Assembly: GCF_024207115.1 (NCBI RefSeq)
Contig: NZ_CP100128.1
Span: forward strand, 868,001 to 932,000
DNA length: 64,000 nucleotides
From: Chromobacterium sp. IIBBL 290-4
Lineage (GTDB): Bacteria; Pseudomonadota; Gammaproteobacteria; Burkholderiales; Chromobacteriaceae
Direction of reading: 5' to 3'
Shown: in pieces, positions 18,286 to 28,679 of the stretch
How positions within the stretch are numbered: position 1 is the first letter of the stretch
Layout of the letters: the number at the start of each line of letters is the position of its first letter
Program-made: the position numbers and the translations under genes
Notes under the pieces: model-generated
Seen by the model: only the letters and a program-made list of their open reading frames with translations
Databases searched by the model: none
What the model was told of the DNA's origin: nothing

Positions 18286-19398
18286 ATGTTAGCCGAAAAA
18301 CTATGGCCCGGCCGCTCATGGCTGACCCAACTGGGACTGGGAAAAGCCCACAACCATCCCATGCTGGGACTGGATATCAGCACCACCTCGATCAAACTGG
18401 TGGAGCTGTCGCGCAGCGGAAAAAACCAACAGATCGAACGCTATGTGATCGAAGCGCTGCCCAAGGAGGCGATCAACGACGGCAATCTGATCGAGATCGA
18501 CGGCATCGCCGAGACGCTGCGCCGCGCCTGGAAACGCCTGGGCAGCCCGATCCGCAGCGTGGCCATCGCCATTCCCACCCCCATGGCCATCTACAAGAAA
18601 ATCCTGGTTCCCGCCAGCCAGGCGATAGACATGGAAGAAATGATCGAATCCGAAGCCAACCAGATCATCCCCTTCCCGCTGGACGAAGTAAACCTCGATC
18701 ATCAAGTGCTGGGCCCCTCGCCATCCAGCATCGACGATCTGGAAGTGCTGCTGTGCGCCGCGCGCAAGGAAAAAGTGGAAGAGCGCGTGGCGGTGGTGGA
18801 GATGGCGGGCCTGCGCGCCCAGGTGGTGGATGTGGAATCGTTCGCGATGATGACGGCGTTCGAGCAGATCCAGCATCAACTGCCCGAAGAAGGCATGAAC
18901 CAGACCTTCGCCATGTTCGACATCGGCGCCACCCGCATCCACTGCAACATCATCCGCAACGGCCAGCAAATCTACTATCGCGAGCAGATGTTCGGCGGCC
19001 ACCAGCTGACGCGCGACATCCAGCGCCGCTACAACATCAGCTTCGACGAGGCCGAAAGCGGCAAACGCAGCATGGCGCTGCCGGACGGCTACGAGTCCGA
19101 GCTGATGCACCCCTTCATCGACTCCCTGGCGCAGGAAATCCAGCGCGCGCTGCAGTTCTTCTACACCACGGTCAGCGTCTCGCAATATCTGCGGGTGGAC
19201 TACATCCTGCTGGCCGGCGGCTGCAGCATGCTGCCGGGCCTGGACGACGCGGTGGCCGGCCGCACTCAGATCAGCACCATGATCGCCAATCCCTTCACCA
19301 CCATGGTGCAGTCATCGTCGATCCGCCTGAAAGAGCTGCTGCTGGACGCGCCGTCGCTGTTGATCGCCTGCGGGCTGGCGCTGCGGAGGTTCGACTGA
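18286..19398 (+). CDS. pilM: Type IV pilus inner-membrane platform protein PilM
   Basis: Cytoplasmic actin-like ATPase-fold protein that binds the PilN N-terminus and links the pilus motor to the alignment complex. The 370-residue sequence shows the actin-type phosphate motifs LGLDISTTSIKLVEL and FDIGATRIHCNI plus LLAGGCSMLPGL near the end. It is the first gene of pilMNOPQ, with each following gene touching or overlapping its neighbour. The start at 18286 is 25 codons before the usual MLGLD start, giving a short N-terminal extension; ATG 18361 is the alternative. Confidence 0.95.
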   Translation: MLAEKLWPGRSWLTQLGLGKAHNHPMLGLDISTTSIKLVELSRSGKNQQIERYVIEALPKEAINDGNLIEIDGIAETLRRAWKRLGSPIRSVAIAIPTPMAIYKKILVPASQAIDMEEMIESEANQIIPFPLDEVNLDHQVLGPSPSSIDDLEVLLCAARKEKVEERVAVVEMAGLRAQVVDVESFAMMTAFEQIQHQLPEEGMNQTFAMFDIGATRIHCNIIRNGQQIYYREQMFGGHQLTRDIQRRYNISFDEAESGKRSMALPDGYESELMHPFIDSLAQEIQRALQFFYTTVSVSQYLRVDYILLAGGCSMLPGLDDAVAGRTQISTMIANPFTTMVQSSSIRLKELLLDAPSLLIACGLALRRFD

Positions 19399-20040
19399 AT
19401 GATACGGATCAACCTGCTGCCCCACCGCGAGCAGAAAAAAGCCGCCCATAGACTGCGCTTCCACTTGCTGCTCGGCTCCACCGCGGTCGGCTCGCTGCTG
19501 ATCGTGGCCATGGTCTATCTGGCGCTGGAACACCAGCAGTCCAGACAAGAGCAGCGCAACCAGTATTTGCAAGCCGAAATCGTTCGGCTGGATCATCAGA
19601 TCAAAGACATCGGCAAATTGAAGAAACAGCGCGACGACCTGCTGGCGCGCAAGCAATTGGTGGAAAGACTGCAATCCGGCCGCAACGAGGCGGTTCACCT
19701 GTTCGATCAACTGATCCGGCAGACGCCGGATGGCGTCTACCTGAGAAGCTTCCATCAGACCGGCAGCCAGATCGTGCTGACCGGCTACGCCCAATCCGGC
19801 GCCCGCGTCTCCAGCTATATGCGCCAATTGAGCCAGTCTGAGTCGTTCGAGAACCCGTCCCTGGTTGAAGTGACCTCATCCATCGTCAACAACCAGCGCG
19901 TCAACGCCTTCACGCTGAACGCCAATCTGCGCCAAGGCCCGGCCGGCGCCCTGCCGCCGGTCTTGCCGGCGACGCCCCCGCCCGCTCCGCCGCCTGGCGT
20001 CAACGCGCAAGGCTTCAACGCATCGGGAGCCAAGCCATGA
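19399..20040 (+). CDS. pilN: Type IV pilus assembly protein PilN
   Basis: Bitopic inner-membrane protein of 213 residues. The cytoplasmic N-terminus INLLPHRE is the conserved PilM-binding motif. A membrane helix (about 25-45), a coiled coil (QSRQEQRNQYLQAEI onward) and a periplasmic ferredoxin-like domain follow. The proline-rich C-terminal tail (PPVLPATPPPAPPPG) is longer than in many homologues. Its ATG directly follows the pilM stop codon. Confidence 0.94.
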   Translation: MIRINLLPHREQKKAAHRLRFHLLLGSTAVGSLLIVAMVYLALEHQQSRQEQRNQYLQAEIVRLDHQIKDIGKLKKQRDDLLARKQLVERLQSGRNEAVHLFDQLIRQTPDGVYLRSFHQTGSQIVLTGYAQSGARVSSYMRQLSQSESFENPSLVEVTSSIVNNQRVNAFTLNANLRQGPAGALPPVLPATPPPAPPPGVNAQGFNASGAKP

Positions 20041-20654
20041 CCCTGGACGAGCTGCGGACGCTAGATCCCAAAGAATTGCCCAACTGGCCGCTGCAGGCGC
20101 AAATCATCATGCTGGCGCTGTTGGCGATGATTCTGTTCGGCCTCAGCTATTTTATGGTGCTGAGCGACGAGCTGGATCATTTGAACCAGTCGCGCCAGCA
20201 AGAAGAGCAACTCAAGCAAACCTTTGTCGACAAGAAACGCCAGGCGGTCAACCTGGACGCGCTGCAGCAACAGCTGAAGGAAATCGACGCCTCGTTCGGC
20301 GCGCTGCTGAAACAACTGCCCACCAAATCGGACATGGACACATTGCTGACCGAAATCAACCAGGCCGGCCTGGGCCGAGGCCTGCAATTCGATCTGTTCA
20401 AGCCCGGCAACGAGCTGCGCTCGGCGGAGATGGCCGAAGTGCCGATCGCCATCCGCCTGACCGGCAGCTACAACGACCTGGCCGCCTTCGTCAACGATGT
20501 GGCCCAATTGTCCCGCATCGTGACGATCAACGACATCACCCTGGCGCCGAGCGGCAAGGACAATCGCCTGACCATGGACGCCACCGCCCGCACCTACCGC
20601 GCGCTGGAGGCGAGCGAGCGCACCGGCCAGCCGCTGGTGGCCCCGCCCAAATGA
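20037..20654 (+). CDS. pilO: Type IV pilus assembly protein PilO
   Basis: Inner-membrane partner of PilN, 205 residues. A short cytoplasmic tail is followed by one membrane helix (AQIIMLALLAMILFGLSYFM), a coiled coil and a periplasmic domain that dimerises with PilN and contacts PilP. The gene overlaps pilN by 4 bp (ATGA), indicating coupled translation. Confidence 0.94.
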   Translation: MTLDELRTLDPKELPNWPLQAQIIMLALLAMILFGLSYFMVLSDELDHLNQSRQQEEQLKQTFVDKKRQAVNLDALQQQLKEIDASFGALLKQLPTKSDMDTLLTEINQAGLGRGLQFDLFKPGNELRSAEMAEVPIAIRLTGSYNDLAAFVNDVAQLSRIVTINDITLAPSGKDNRLTMDATARTYRALEASERTGQPLVAPPK

Positions 20655-21193
20655 GAAGCGAAAGAAGCACAGCGATGATCCGATTCGCCCTCTGCCTGCT
20701 CATCCTGACGCTCGCCGCCTGCGGCGGCCCGAATACCGACGATTTGCGCCAATGGATGGCCATGAACAGCCAGGGTTTGCGCGGCCAGATCGAGCCGCTG
20801 CCGCAGGTGCAGTCCTACCAGCCCTTCACCTATCAAGCCTATGACCTGACCGACCCCTTCAACCCGCAAAAAATGCAGGCGGGCAAACGACAAAACTCGG
20901 CCAACGCGCCCGACTTGAAACGAACGCGGGAAGCGCTGGAAAACTACGATCTCGACAAATTGGCCATGGTGGGCACCCTCAAGCGCGGCGCCGCCATGTA
21001 TGCCTTGATCCGCACGCCGGAAGGGGCGATCTATCGCATCCAGGCAGGCAACTACATCGGCCCGAATTACGGCAAGGTCATCTCCATCAGCGAAGGCGAA
21101 ATCGTGCTGTCGGAAACCGTGGAAGACCTGAACGGCGAATGGGTGCAGCACAACAGCAGCCTGTATCTGGATGAACAAGGGCAATCCAAATGA
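20651..21193 (+). CDS. pilP: Type IV pilus lipoprotein PilP
   Basis: Inner-membrane lipoprotein that joins PilNO to the secretin PilQ. It has 180 residues with a lipobox ending LTLAAC and a beta-sandwich C-terminal domain. The start at 20651 overlaps pilO by 4 bp; ATG 20675 (MIRFALCLL) gives a more typical lipoprotein leader and is a real alternative. It overlaps pilQ by 4 bp. Confidence 0.93.
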   Translation: MRSERSTAMIRFALCLLILTLAACGGPNTDDLRQWMAMNSQGLRGQIEPLPQVQSYQPFTYQAYDLTDPFNPQKMQAGKRQNSANAPDLKRTREALENYDLDKLAMVGTLKRGAAMYALIRTPEGAIYRIQAGNYIGPNYGKVISISEGEIVLSETVEDLNGEWVQHNSSLYLDEQGQSK

Positions 21194-23298
21194 AAAAAAC
21201 GCTACTCACTCTGCTCTGGCTGCTGGGCCTGTCTTGCGGCGCCGCCTTCGCCGATACCGCCATTACCGCGCTTGAGCTGGGCAAGGCCGACGGCAACCAG
21301 CAAGTGCTGCAAATCACTTTCGATGGGCCGGCGATCAAACCCAATAGCTTCGCGCAGTCCAACCCGCCGCGCATCGCCTTGGACTTCGCGGGCGCGGACG
21401 TCAAGATGGCGCAAACCCAGCTGAACCTGAACGGAGCGCTGCTGCGCTCGGCCATCGCGGTGCCGGTCCCGGGACGCACCCGACTGGTGCTGAACCTGAC
21501 CCGCAACGCCACTTACCGCAGCCAGCTGTCCGGCAACAAGCTGTTGATCACGCTGGATGGATCGCTGTCGCCCGGCCAGGCCGCCACGCCCCAGGAGCAA
21601 CCAGCCCAGGCCGGCGCCGATCGTCAGGCGCAGGCTCAGCTCGCCGCCGCGGCAGGCTCCGCCAGCCTGGATTTCCGCCGCGGCCGCGGCGGGGAGGGCC
21701 GGATCGAATTGACGCTGCCCAGCGCCAACACCCCGGTAGACATCCGCCGCGACGGCAAGAATCTGGTCATCGACATCGTCGGCGCCATGCTGCCCCGGCA
21801 GCAGGCGCGTCGGCTGGACGTCACCGACTTCGGCACGCCGGTAGCCAAAGTCGAAGCGGCCAATCAGGGCAACAACATCCGGATTCAAGCCATGCCGCAG
21901 GGCGATTGGGATTACTCTTCATATCAAACCGACGGCAAGCTGGTGGTCGAGATCCGGCGGCCCAATGCCGACGCCGCCGCAGACAGCGGCAATGGCAAGC
22001 CGCAGTACAAAGGCGACAAGTTGTCGCTGAACTTCCAGAATATCGAAGTGCGCACCGTGCTGCAGGTGATCGCCGAATTCACCGGCCTCAACATCGTCAC
22101 CAGCGACTCGGTCAGCGGCAATATCACGCTGCGGCTCAAAGATGTGCCCTGGGACCAGGCGCTGGACCTGATCCTGCAAACCAAGGGCCTGGATCAGCGC
22201 CGCAACGGCAACATCATCCAGATCGCGCCGCGCGACGAGCTGCTTGCCCGCGACAAACAGGTGCAGGAAGCCCGCCTGCAATTGTCCACGCTGGAGCCGC
22301 TGCGCTCGGAAACCTTCGTGCTGCGCTATCGCTCGGCGGAAGACTTCAAAAAGGTGTTGAACGGCGAGAACACCGCCGGCAAAAAAGACAGCCTGCTGTC
22401 CGAGCGCGGCAGCGTGTTGATCGACCCCAAGACCAATACCCTGATCATCAACGACACCGGCGCGGTGATAGACAATATCCGCGACATCATCACCAAGACC
22501 GATATCCCGGTGAAGCAGGTGTTGATCGAGGCCCGCATCGTCGAGGCGACGGACAATTGGGAGCGCGACCTGGGCGCGCGCCTGGCGTATGAGCGCGTCG
22601 GCAGCACCGGCATCATCAGCGGCAGCGGATTGCCGCAAAGCATAAACAACGCCAACGGCCGCATCCCCCCGGTGCAATCCGCCACCCAGACCCCTTATGT
22701 GGTCACGCCCGGCGTCAACCTGCCCATCGCCACGCCGGCCGGCTCGCTCACCACGCTGTTCAGCGTCGGCCAGTCCGGCATCATCGGCCTGGAACTGCAG
22801 GCCATGCAGGCGGAAGACAAAGGGCGGATCATCTCCAGCCCCAGAGTGATGACCTCCGACCGCCAAGAAGCCACCATCGAGCAAGGCACGGAAATCCCCT
22901 ATCAGGAAGCCAGCTCCAGCGGAGCCACCTCGGTCGCATTCAAAAAGGCGGTGCTCAGCCTGAACGTCAAACCGCAGATCACGCCGGACAACCATGTGCT
23001 GCTGGATGTGAAGGTCAACAAGGATTCGGCCAACTTCCAGCAGACCGTCAACGGCACGCCATCGTTGACCACGGAGAAGATCGAAACCCAGGTCCTGGTG
23101 GACAACGGCGGAACCGTGGTCATCGGCGGCATTTATCAGCAGCAGCTGGACAATGTCGTCAATAAAGTGCCCTTTCTGGGAGACATTCCCCTGTTGGGCA
23201 TCTTTTTCCGCAATACCCAGAAAATCGACAAGCGCAGCGAACTGCTGATTTTCATCACGCCTAAAGTGGTCAATGACCTGATCACGGCGGGACGCTGA
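21190..23298 (+). CDS. pilQ: Type IV pilus secretin PilQ
   Basis: Outer-membrane channel through which the pilus fibre passes. It has 702 residues: a signal peptide ([21 protein letters not shown]), AMIN-type peptidoglycan-binding beta domains in the first 250 residues, N-domains ([20 protein letters not shown] region), then the secretin core ([35 protein letters not shown]). A stretch rich in Ala, Gln and Pro separates the AMIN regions. It is the last pil gene of the operon; aroK follows 34 bp later. Confidence 0.95.
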   Translation: MKKTLLTLLWLLGLSCGAAFADTAITALELGKADGNQQVLQITFDGPAIKPNSFAQSNPPRIALDFAGADVKMAQTQLNLNGALLRSAIAVPVPGRTRLVLNLTRNATYRSQLSGNKLLITLDGSLSPGQAATPQEQPAQAGADRQAQAQLAAAAGSASLDFRRGRGGEGRIELTLPSANTPVDIRRDGKNLVIDIVGAMLPRQQARRLDVTDFGTPVAKVEAANQGNNIRIQAMPQGDWDYSSYQTDGKLVVEIRRPNADAAADSGNGKPQYKGDKLSLNFQNIEVRTVLQVIAEFTGLNIVTSDSVSGNITLRLKDVPWDQALDLILQTKGLDQRRNGNIIQIAPRDELLARDKQVQEARLQLSTLEPLRSETFVLRYRSAEDFKKVLNGENTAGKKDSLLSERGSVLIDPKTNTLIINDTGAVIDNIRDIITKTDIPVKQVLIEARIVEATDNWERDLGARLAYERVGSTGIISGSGLPQSINNANGRIPPVQSATQTPYVVTPGVNLPIATPAGSLTTLFSVGQSGIIGLELQAMQAEDKGRIISSPRVMTSDRQEATIEQGTEIPYQEASSSGATSVAFKKAVLSLNVKPQITPDNHVLLDVKVNKDSANFQQTVNGTPSLTTEKIETQVLVDNGGTVVIGGIYQQQLDNVVNKVPFLGDIPLLGIFFRNTQKIDKRSELLIFITPKVVNDLITAGR

Positions 23299-23332
23299 AC
23301 CGCCAAGACAGATTCTCAAACGATCAGCTACA

Positions 23333-23884
23333 ATGGCTGGCATGGAGAAACTGGCAGGCAATTACTTTCTGGTCGGCCTGATGGGCGCGGGCAAGACCAC
23401 GGTGGGCCGCGCGCTGGCGCGCCGGACCGGCAAAACATTCTATGACTCCGATCAGGAGATCGAGGCGCGCACCGGCGTGCGCGTAGCCACCATCTTCGAC
23501 ATCGAAGGCGAGCTGCGCTTCCGCAACCGCGAAACCTGCGTCATCCGCGACCTCGCCCAGCAAAGGGACATCGTGCTGGCGACGGGCGGCGGCGCAGTCC
23601 TGCGCGAGGAAAATCGCCGCGTGCTGGCTCAGTACGGCACGGTAATCTACCTGCGGGCCGCCATCGACGACCTCCTGGCGCGCACTCAACACGACAAGAA
23701 CCGGCCGCTGCTGCAAATCGCCGACCCTCGCGCCAAACTGCAAGACCTGTTCGACGAGCGCGATCCGCTGTATCGTGAAATCGCCGACATCATCGTCGAC
23801 ACCACCCAACAGAACGTCAATCTGCTGGTCAACAAACTGATAGACCAGTTGCTCGACCAGCCACCGCAACAAGAAGGAAGCTGA
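23333..23884 (+). CDS. aroK: Shikimate kinase
   Basis: Phosphorylates shikimate with ATP in the chorismate pathway. The 183-residue protein has the Walker A motif GLMGAGKTT, the substrate residues in DSDQEIE and RFRNRE, and the GGGAV loop. ATG 23342 (MEKLAGNYF) is a possible alternative start; neither has a strong ribosome-binding site. The aroK-aroB pair downstream of pilQ is conserved in many proteobacteria. Confidence 0.95.
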   Translation: MAGMEKLAGNYFLVGLMGAGKTTVGRALARRTGKTFYDSDQEIEARTGVRVATIFDIEGELRFRNRETCVIRDLAQQRDIVLATGGGAVLREENRRVLAQYGTVIYLRAAIDDLLARTQHDKNRPLLQIADPRAKLQDLFDERDPLYREIADIIVDTTQQNVNLLVNKLIDQLLDQPPQQEGS

Positions 23885-23888
23885 ACCC

Positions 23889-24968
23889 GTGATTACGCTC
23901 GACCTCACCCTGCCCGACACCCGATACCCGATACACATTGGCCACGGATTGCTGGAACAGGTCGAGTTGCTGTTGCCTCACCTCCCGCTGCCCAAAGTCC
24001 TGATCGTCAGCAACGAAACCATCGCGCCGCTTTATCTGCCCCGCCTGCGCCAGGCGCTGGAAGCCCGCGGCGTGGTCTGCGCCAGCGTCGTGCTGCCCGA
24101 TGGCGAGCATCACAAGAATTGGCAGACGCTGAATCTCATTTTCGACGCCCTGCTGTCCAGCCATGCCGAGCGCAAGACCACCCTGATCGCGCTGGGAGGC
24201 GGCGTGATCGGCGACATGACCGGTTTCGCCGCCGCCTGCTACCAGCGCGGCGCGCCCTTCATCCAGATTCCCACCACCCTGCTGGCCCAGGTGGACTCGT
24301 CTGTTGGCGGCAAAACCGCCATCAACCATCCGCTGGGCAAAAACATGATAGGCGCCTTCTACCAGCCGCGGGCGGTCATAGCCGACATGGACCTGCTCGC
24401 CACGCTGCCTGACCGCGAGCTGTCGGCCGGCCTTGCCGAAGTGATCAAGTACGGTCTGCTCGGCGATGCGGATTTCCTCGCCTGGCTGGAAACGAATATG
24501 GCGGCGTTGCGCGCGCGCGACAGTGCCGCGCTGCAATACGCGGTCAAACGCAGCTGCGAAATGAAAGCCGCCATCGTCGCCGAAGATGAGAAGGAAAACG
24601 GCGTGCGCGCGCTGCTGAATCTTGGCCACACCTTCGGCCACGCCATCGAGGCCGGCCTGGGATACGGCGTCTGGCTGCACGGCGAGGCTGTCGCGGCGGG
24701 CATGTCTCTGGCCGCCAGAGCCTCCGCCGAGCTTGGCTGGCTGTCTGGCGCAGACATCGCTCGGATCGACGCGCTGCTCCATTCTGCCGGCCTGCCCAGC
24801 GCCGCGCCCGATATGCCGCTGGAGCAGTGGCTGGAGTTGATGGGGCATGACAAAAAAGTAGAGTCAGGCACCATACGCTTTGTACTGCTGCGCCGCTTGG
24901 GTCAAGCCTTTATTCAGCTGGGCATCGACCGCGCCATCCTGGAAAAGATTTTACCCAACCGAAGCTAA
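23889..24968 (+). CDS. aroB: 3-Dehydroquinate synthase
   Basis: NAD- and metal-dependent enzyme making 3-dehydroquinate from DAHP in the cytoplasm. It has 359 residues with a GTG start 4 bp after the aroK stop. Conserved segments include the NAD-binding [32 protein letters not shown], and metal ligands in the [13 protein letters not shown] and [11 protein letters not shown] regions. Confidence 0.96.
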   Translation: MITLDLTLPDTRYPIHIGHGLLEQVELLLPHLPLPKVLIVSNETIAPLYLPRLRQALEARGVVCASVVLPDGEHHKNWQTLNLIFDALLSSHAERKTTLIALGGGVIGDMTGFAAACYQRGAPFIQIPTTLLAQVDSSVGGKTAINHPLGKNMIGAFYQPRAVIADMDLLATLPDRELSAGLAEVIKYGLLGDADFLAWLETNMAALRARDSAALQYAVKRSCEMKAAIVAEDEKENGVRALLNLGHTFGHAIEAGLGYGVWLHGEAVAAGMSLAARASAELGWLSGADIARIDALLHSAGLPSAAPDMPLEQWLELMGHDKKVESGTIRFVLLRRLGQAFIQLGIDRAILEKILPNRS

Positions 24969-25087
24969 TGCCTTATGAGTAAAAGTCAAAACTAGGGATT
25001 TTTACGGATTGCGCAAGCAGTAACCTCGTTAGAATAATCAACCAACTACAAGATGTTGCTGCATCGCACACGAGGGGGAGAAACAGA

Positions 25088-25468
25088 ATGGATGTTTTTA
25101 CGGCACTGGCCAGCAGCCTGGCGCTGATGCTCGTCTACTATTCGCTGCGCCAATTCTGGCGCCGGCTTCGCTACACCAAACCCATACAGCGTGGAATCGA
25201 CCCCGTGGGGGAGGCTGAAGTATTTCTGGCCTATGGCCGCACCCGGGAAGCCGTTCGCGTCCTCAAGGACTCCTTGAAGGATGACCCTGACAACCTGAAC
25301 GCCAAAGTGGCGCTGCTGCGCGCCTATTCCAGCGCGCGCGACAGCGAGTCCTATGTGCTGCTGGCGCGCGATGTCCACGCCGAGGTGCAGGACAAGGCCG
25401 TTTGGCGCACGATACAGGAAAACGGCCGCGAGCTGGCCCCGCAGGAACCCTTGTTCGATCGCGCGTAA
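25088..25468 (+). CDS. Small membrane-anchored protein with a FimV/HubP-type TPR module
   Basis: A 126-residue protein with one N-terminal membrane helix (about residues 4-20), a basic stretch (RQFWRRLRYTKP), then a cytoplasmic module with tetratricopeptide character (DPVGEAEVFLAYGRTREAV, LKDDPDNLNAKVALLRAY). From memory this module resembles the cytoplasmic segment of FimV/HubP polar hub proteins (pattern DPVAEADVYLAYGR ... GRELDP), but the LysM and long acidic regions of FimV are missing. A GAGGGGGAG site precedes the ATG. It follows pilMNOPQ-aroKB by 119 bp, suggesting a role at the pilus base. Function is inferred. Confidence 0.7.
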   Translation: MDVFTALASSLALMLVYYSLRQFWRRLRYTKPIQRGIDPVGEAEVFLAYGRTREAVRVLKDSLKDDPDNLNAKVALLRAYSSARDSESYVLLARDVHAEVQDKAVWRTIQENGRELAPQEPLFDRA

Positions 25469-25475
25469 GCCCACA

Positions 25476-25507
25476 AATCAAAGGGCCGCAAACGCGGCCC
25501 TTTGATT
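25476..25507. terminator. Bidirectional terminator between the TPR gene and msbA
   Basis: Perfect 14-bp stem (AATCAAAGGGCCGC/GCGGCCCTTTGATT) with an AAAC loop. It is placed between convergent genes 7 bp past the first stop and 15 bp before the msbA end. Confidence 0.85.
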
Positions 25508-25522
25508 GGCTGATAGCGAAAC

Positions 25523-27280
25523 CTATTCCGGCTGCGGCTCGCCAAATTGCAAACTATGCAGCTTGGCGTAGATCCCGTCCGCCGCCAACAACTCATGATG
25601 GCGGCCCTGCTCCATGATCCGCCCGCTCTGCATGACCACGATACGATCGGCGTTTTCGATCGTAGACAGTCTATGGGCAATGACTATCGTGGTCCGATTT
25701 TTCATCAAATTATCCAGCGCCGTCTGGACCAGCCGCTCCGACTGCGTGTCCAAAGCCGATGTCGCCTCATCCAGGATTAGCAGCGGCGCATTCTTCAGCA
25801 ACGCGCGGGCAATGGCGAGACGCTGGCGCTGGCCGCCCGATAGCCGGCCGCCATTCTCGCCGATGACGGTATCCAAGCCCTCCGGCAGCGATTCGATGAA
25901 CTCCCATGCATTCGCAGCCTGCGCCGCGACGATGATCTCCTCTCGCGAAGCGCTGGGCCTGCCATAAGCGATATTGGCGGCGACAGTATCATTGAACAGC
26001 TCGACATGCTGGCTGACCAAGGCGATATTTTCGCGCAGTTGCGGCAACGGCAAGTCGGTGACGGGTATGCCATCCAGCAGCAAGCGCCCCCCGCTAGGCT
26101 CGTAAAACCGAGGGACAAGGTTCGCCAACGTGGTTTTCCCGCTGCCGGAAGAGCCGACCAGCGCCACCGTCTGCCCAGGTTCGATGCTCAGATTGATGCC
26201 AGCCAGGGCCGGTCTCTCGGCACCGGCATAAGCAAAATCAACCTGGTCGAAAGACAGCTCTCCACGCGTCTTCTCAAGCCGATGGCGGCCTTGATCCGGC
26301 TCCCCCGGCTCATCGATGAAAGCAAACACCGATTCCGCCGCCGCCAAACCACGCTGCATGGCTTGGGACACGCTGGAAATGCGTTTCACCGGGGCGAATA
26401 AGCCTAGCATCGCCGTCAAAAACACCATGAAGTCGCCAGCAGTCAAACTGCCATGCTGCGCGCGCAAACCAGCGAAATACAAAATCGCAGCCAAGGCGCA
26501 GGCGATCATCAACTGGGTGGCGCCGGTATTCGCGGCGCTGGCGGCGCTCTGCTTGACCTGGTTGCGGCGCACCGCGCCGGCGGTGGCATCGAAACGGGCG
26601 GTTTCCCTATCTTGCCCACCATACACCTTGATGGCGTGCTGGCATTGAATGCTCTCCGCCAACACCTGCGTCATCTGCGCCATATTCTGCTGATTCTGCC
26701 GCGCCAGACCACGCAAACGCTCGCCGACCAACTTCATGCAATAAGTCACGGCGGGCAAAACAACCAAACAGATCAGCGTCAGTTGCCAGTCCGTTGTCAA
26801 CATCAGTCCCAACATCGCCAGCGCGGTCACCCCATCGCGCACCGTCACCGTTATGACATTGAATCCCGCCTCGGTCACTTGGTTGACGTCATTGGTGATC
26901 CTCGACATCAAGCGGCCAGACTGCTGTTCGTCATAATAATGCGAGGGCAGGCGAACCATCTTGGAGAACATCTGCTGGCGCAAAGACTGCACCAAGTGGC
27001 CAGTCAACCAACTGGCCGTGTACTCATTGATGAAGCCCGCCACGCCGCGCAGCAGATAAATGCCGATGATGGCCAAAGGCACCCACAAGATGACTTTAGG
27101 GTCTTTATTGACGAAACCGCCATCGATCAAGGGTTTGAGCAACTTGGCTACCGCAGGCTCGGTCAGCGCCGCCACCATCATCGATAGCATCGATAGCAAC
27201 AACACCTTCCAATAGCCGGCCAAATAGCCTAGCAAGCGGCGGTAAACGCTCCAGCTGTGTTGAAAACTGTTCTCTTTCAT
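25523..27280 (-). CDS. msbA: Lipid A export ATP-binding/permease MsbA
   Basis: Homodimeric ABC flippase moving lipid A-core from the inner to the outer leaflet of the inner membrane. The 585-residue half-transporter has six membrane helices in the first 320 residues. The nucleotide-binding domain follows with Walker A GSSGSGKTT, Q-loop ALVSQHVELF, signature LSGGQRQRLA, Walker B LLILDEATSALD and the H-loop AHRLST. It sits at the downstream end of the LPS core cluster, 166 bp after the O-antigen ligase gene. Confidence 0.94.
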   Translation of the reverse strand: MKENSFQHSWSVYRRLLGYLAGYWKVLLLSMLSMMVAALTEPAVAKLLKPLIDGGFVNKDPKVILWVPLAIIGIYLLRGVAGFINEYTASWLTGHLVQSLRQQMFSKMVRLPSHYYDEQQSGRLMSRITNDVNQVTEAGFNVITVTVRDGVTALAMLGLMLTTDWQLTLICLVVLPAVTYCMKLVGERLRGLARQNQQNMAQMTQVLAESIQCQHAIKVYGGQDRETARFDATAGAVRRNQVKQSAASAANTGATQLMIACALAAILYFAGLRAQHGSLTAGDFMVFLTAMLGLFAPVKRISSVSQAMQRGLAAAESVFAFIDEPGEPDQGRHRLEKTRGELSFDQVDFAYAGAERPALAGINLSIEPGQTVALVGSSGSGKTTLANLVPRFYEPSGGRLLLDGIPVTDLPLPQLRENIALVSQHVELFNDTVAANIAYGRPSASREEIIVAAQAANAWEFIESLPEGLDTVIGENGGRLSGGQRQRLAIARALLKNAPLLILDEATSALDTQSERLVQTALDNLMKNRTTIVIAHRLSTIENADRIVVMQSGRIMEQGRHHELLAADGIYAKLHSLQFGEPQPE

Positions 27281-27446
27281 GCAGATTCCATATCATGCTA
27301 CCCACTAAACGGGGGAATCATACAAGCGATTCCATCAATTTCTGTTACATCGTGTATCGACTCAACCCGCTCCCATCACACCATAAAACACTTGCGATGC
27401 CTTATGCGATCTTGTCATCGTGGGTCCGGCCAAACATGCGAAATGC

Positions 27447-28679
27447 CTAGTTACTATCAGATATTGCTGTACTCAACTTATACAATGATGCCAACAAAAC
27501 TGCTTGAAACACTGCATAAATAGAAGCATACATTACCAATCCCAAAGTAATATGGGTAAAGCCGACAAAGAAGAAAACAATACTCCCAGCCACTCCAGCC
27601 CTCCCGATTTTAACGATATCAGGCAGAGATGACTTAAGTGCACGCACATATGGCAATGTCACACCAAAATAAAACATAACATAAACTAAGAGACCTACAG
27701 TTCCCAAGCTAGCCGCATTGTAAAAGAGCTCTGCATGGGTATCAACTGCATCCGAAACGGCCTTACCGACAATTCCACGATGATATAGGTCCTGCATAGT
27801 CGGAACAATATCTCGACCCACTCCAAAAACTGGATGCTCTGTATAAATATGATATGAAGCCGATGCCATATCCATCCGCATACTAACAGAACCATCCTTC
27901 TTCCCTGCAAAATATTCCGAATACTCTGCAGTGGCCTTATGCACACGATATTGAACCATAGGACTTTGATGATATACGGCTATCAGAATCACTGGAATAG
28001 CCACTACCATCAAACATAGTTTCTTCCAACTGAATCCCAAATGCGAGAAAATGACATACGCTAAAACTGCAAGCGTGGCGATCCATACCCCTCGCGCTTG
28101 AGACAAATAAATTACAGTTACCGCCACCAGCGCTACCATCACGCTAAAGAGACTATCCAGTCGGCTACGGCCAAAAGAGTAAATAAAGAAGGAAACAGCA
28201 AACAACAAGCAAAACGCAGCAAATGGAATGGTGTTGGTAAATGCAGTATGTATACGATCATCCCCTACTTGTTCCGCACCGCTGATGCCAAAAAGCAGCA
28301 TAGATAAGACAGCCACCGGAAGCATCCATCTTATATTATGAAAACTTAGCCGCCGAGAACAACAAATTGCTGCAAAAACGGGTATTGCAACCATCAAACG
28401 GGTCGCAGAATCAGCGTAACTAGTTCTAGGATTCAGATCGATCAATAGCCGTACCAGAATTGCCAATCCCAACGCTGACATGCCTATTACCCAGGGCTTA
28501 TACAAATCCCAGCAGGGCTTGAAATAGTTACGCCCTACAAAAAGCGTACCGAACCCAAGAAGAGCAAGCAATAACGAAGCAGCAGGCGCACTGCCTCGCC
28601 AAACAAAGCCCATTGCCAAGATAAAAAATAATAACAGGCCTACAAGAAGATCATAGATTTGATCTTTACTGAAAAACAT
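27447..28679 (-). CDS. waaL: O-antigen ligase family protein (WaaL-like)
   Basis: Polytopic membrane protein of 410 residues that probably joins undecaprenyl-linked O-antigen to lipid A-core on the periplasmic side. About ten to twelve hydrophobic helices flank a large periplasmic loop with the Wzy_C family pattern (QARGVWIATLAV and later HPVFGVGRD, THAELFYNAASLG). It overlaps the preceding glycosyltransferase by 1 bp (TGATG). Base composition is clearly AT-richer than the genome, suggesting horizontal exchange. A Wzy polymerase is the main alternative. Confidence 0.8.
   Translation of the reverse strand: MFFSKDQIYDLLVGLLLFFILAMGFVWRGSAPAASLLLALLGFGTLFVGRNYFKPCWDLYKPWVIGMSALGLAILVRLLIDLNPRTSYADSATRLMVAIPVFAAICCSRRLSFHNIRWMLPVAVLSMLLFGISGAEQVGDDRIHTAFTNTIPFAAFCLLFAVSFFIYSFGRSRLDSLFSVMVALVAVTVIYLSQARGVWIATLAVLAYVIFSHLGFSWKKLCLMVVAIPVILIAVYHQSPMVQYRVHKATAEYSEYFAGKKDGSVSMRMDMASASYHIYTEHPVFGVGRDIVPTMQDLYHRGIVGKAVSDAVDTHAELFYNAASLGTVGLLVYVMFYFGVTLPYVRALKSSLPDIVKIGRAGVAGSIVFFFVGFTHITLGLVMYASIYAVFQAVLLASLYKLSTAISDSN

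Noticed and set aside
21919..23361. 480-residue minus-strand frame opposite pilQ
   Set aside because: Shadow of the secretin gene.
27281..27446. Small plus-strand gene (about 88 codons) starting near 27257
   Set aside because: It overlaps the start of msbA, lacks a ribosome-binding site and shows no protein-like pattern.
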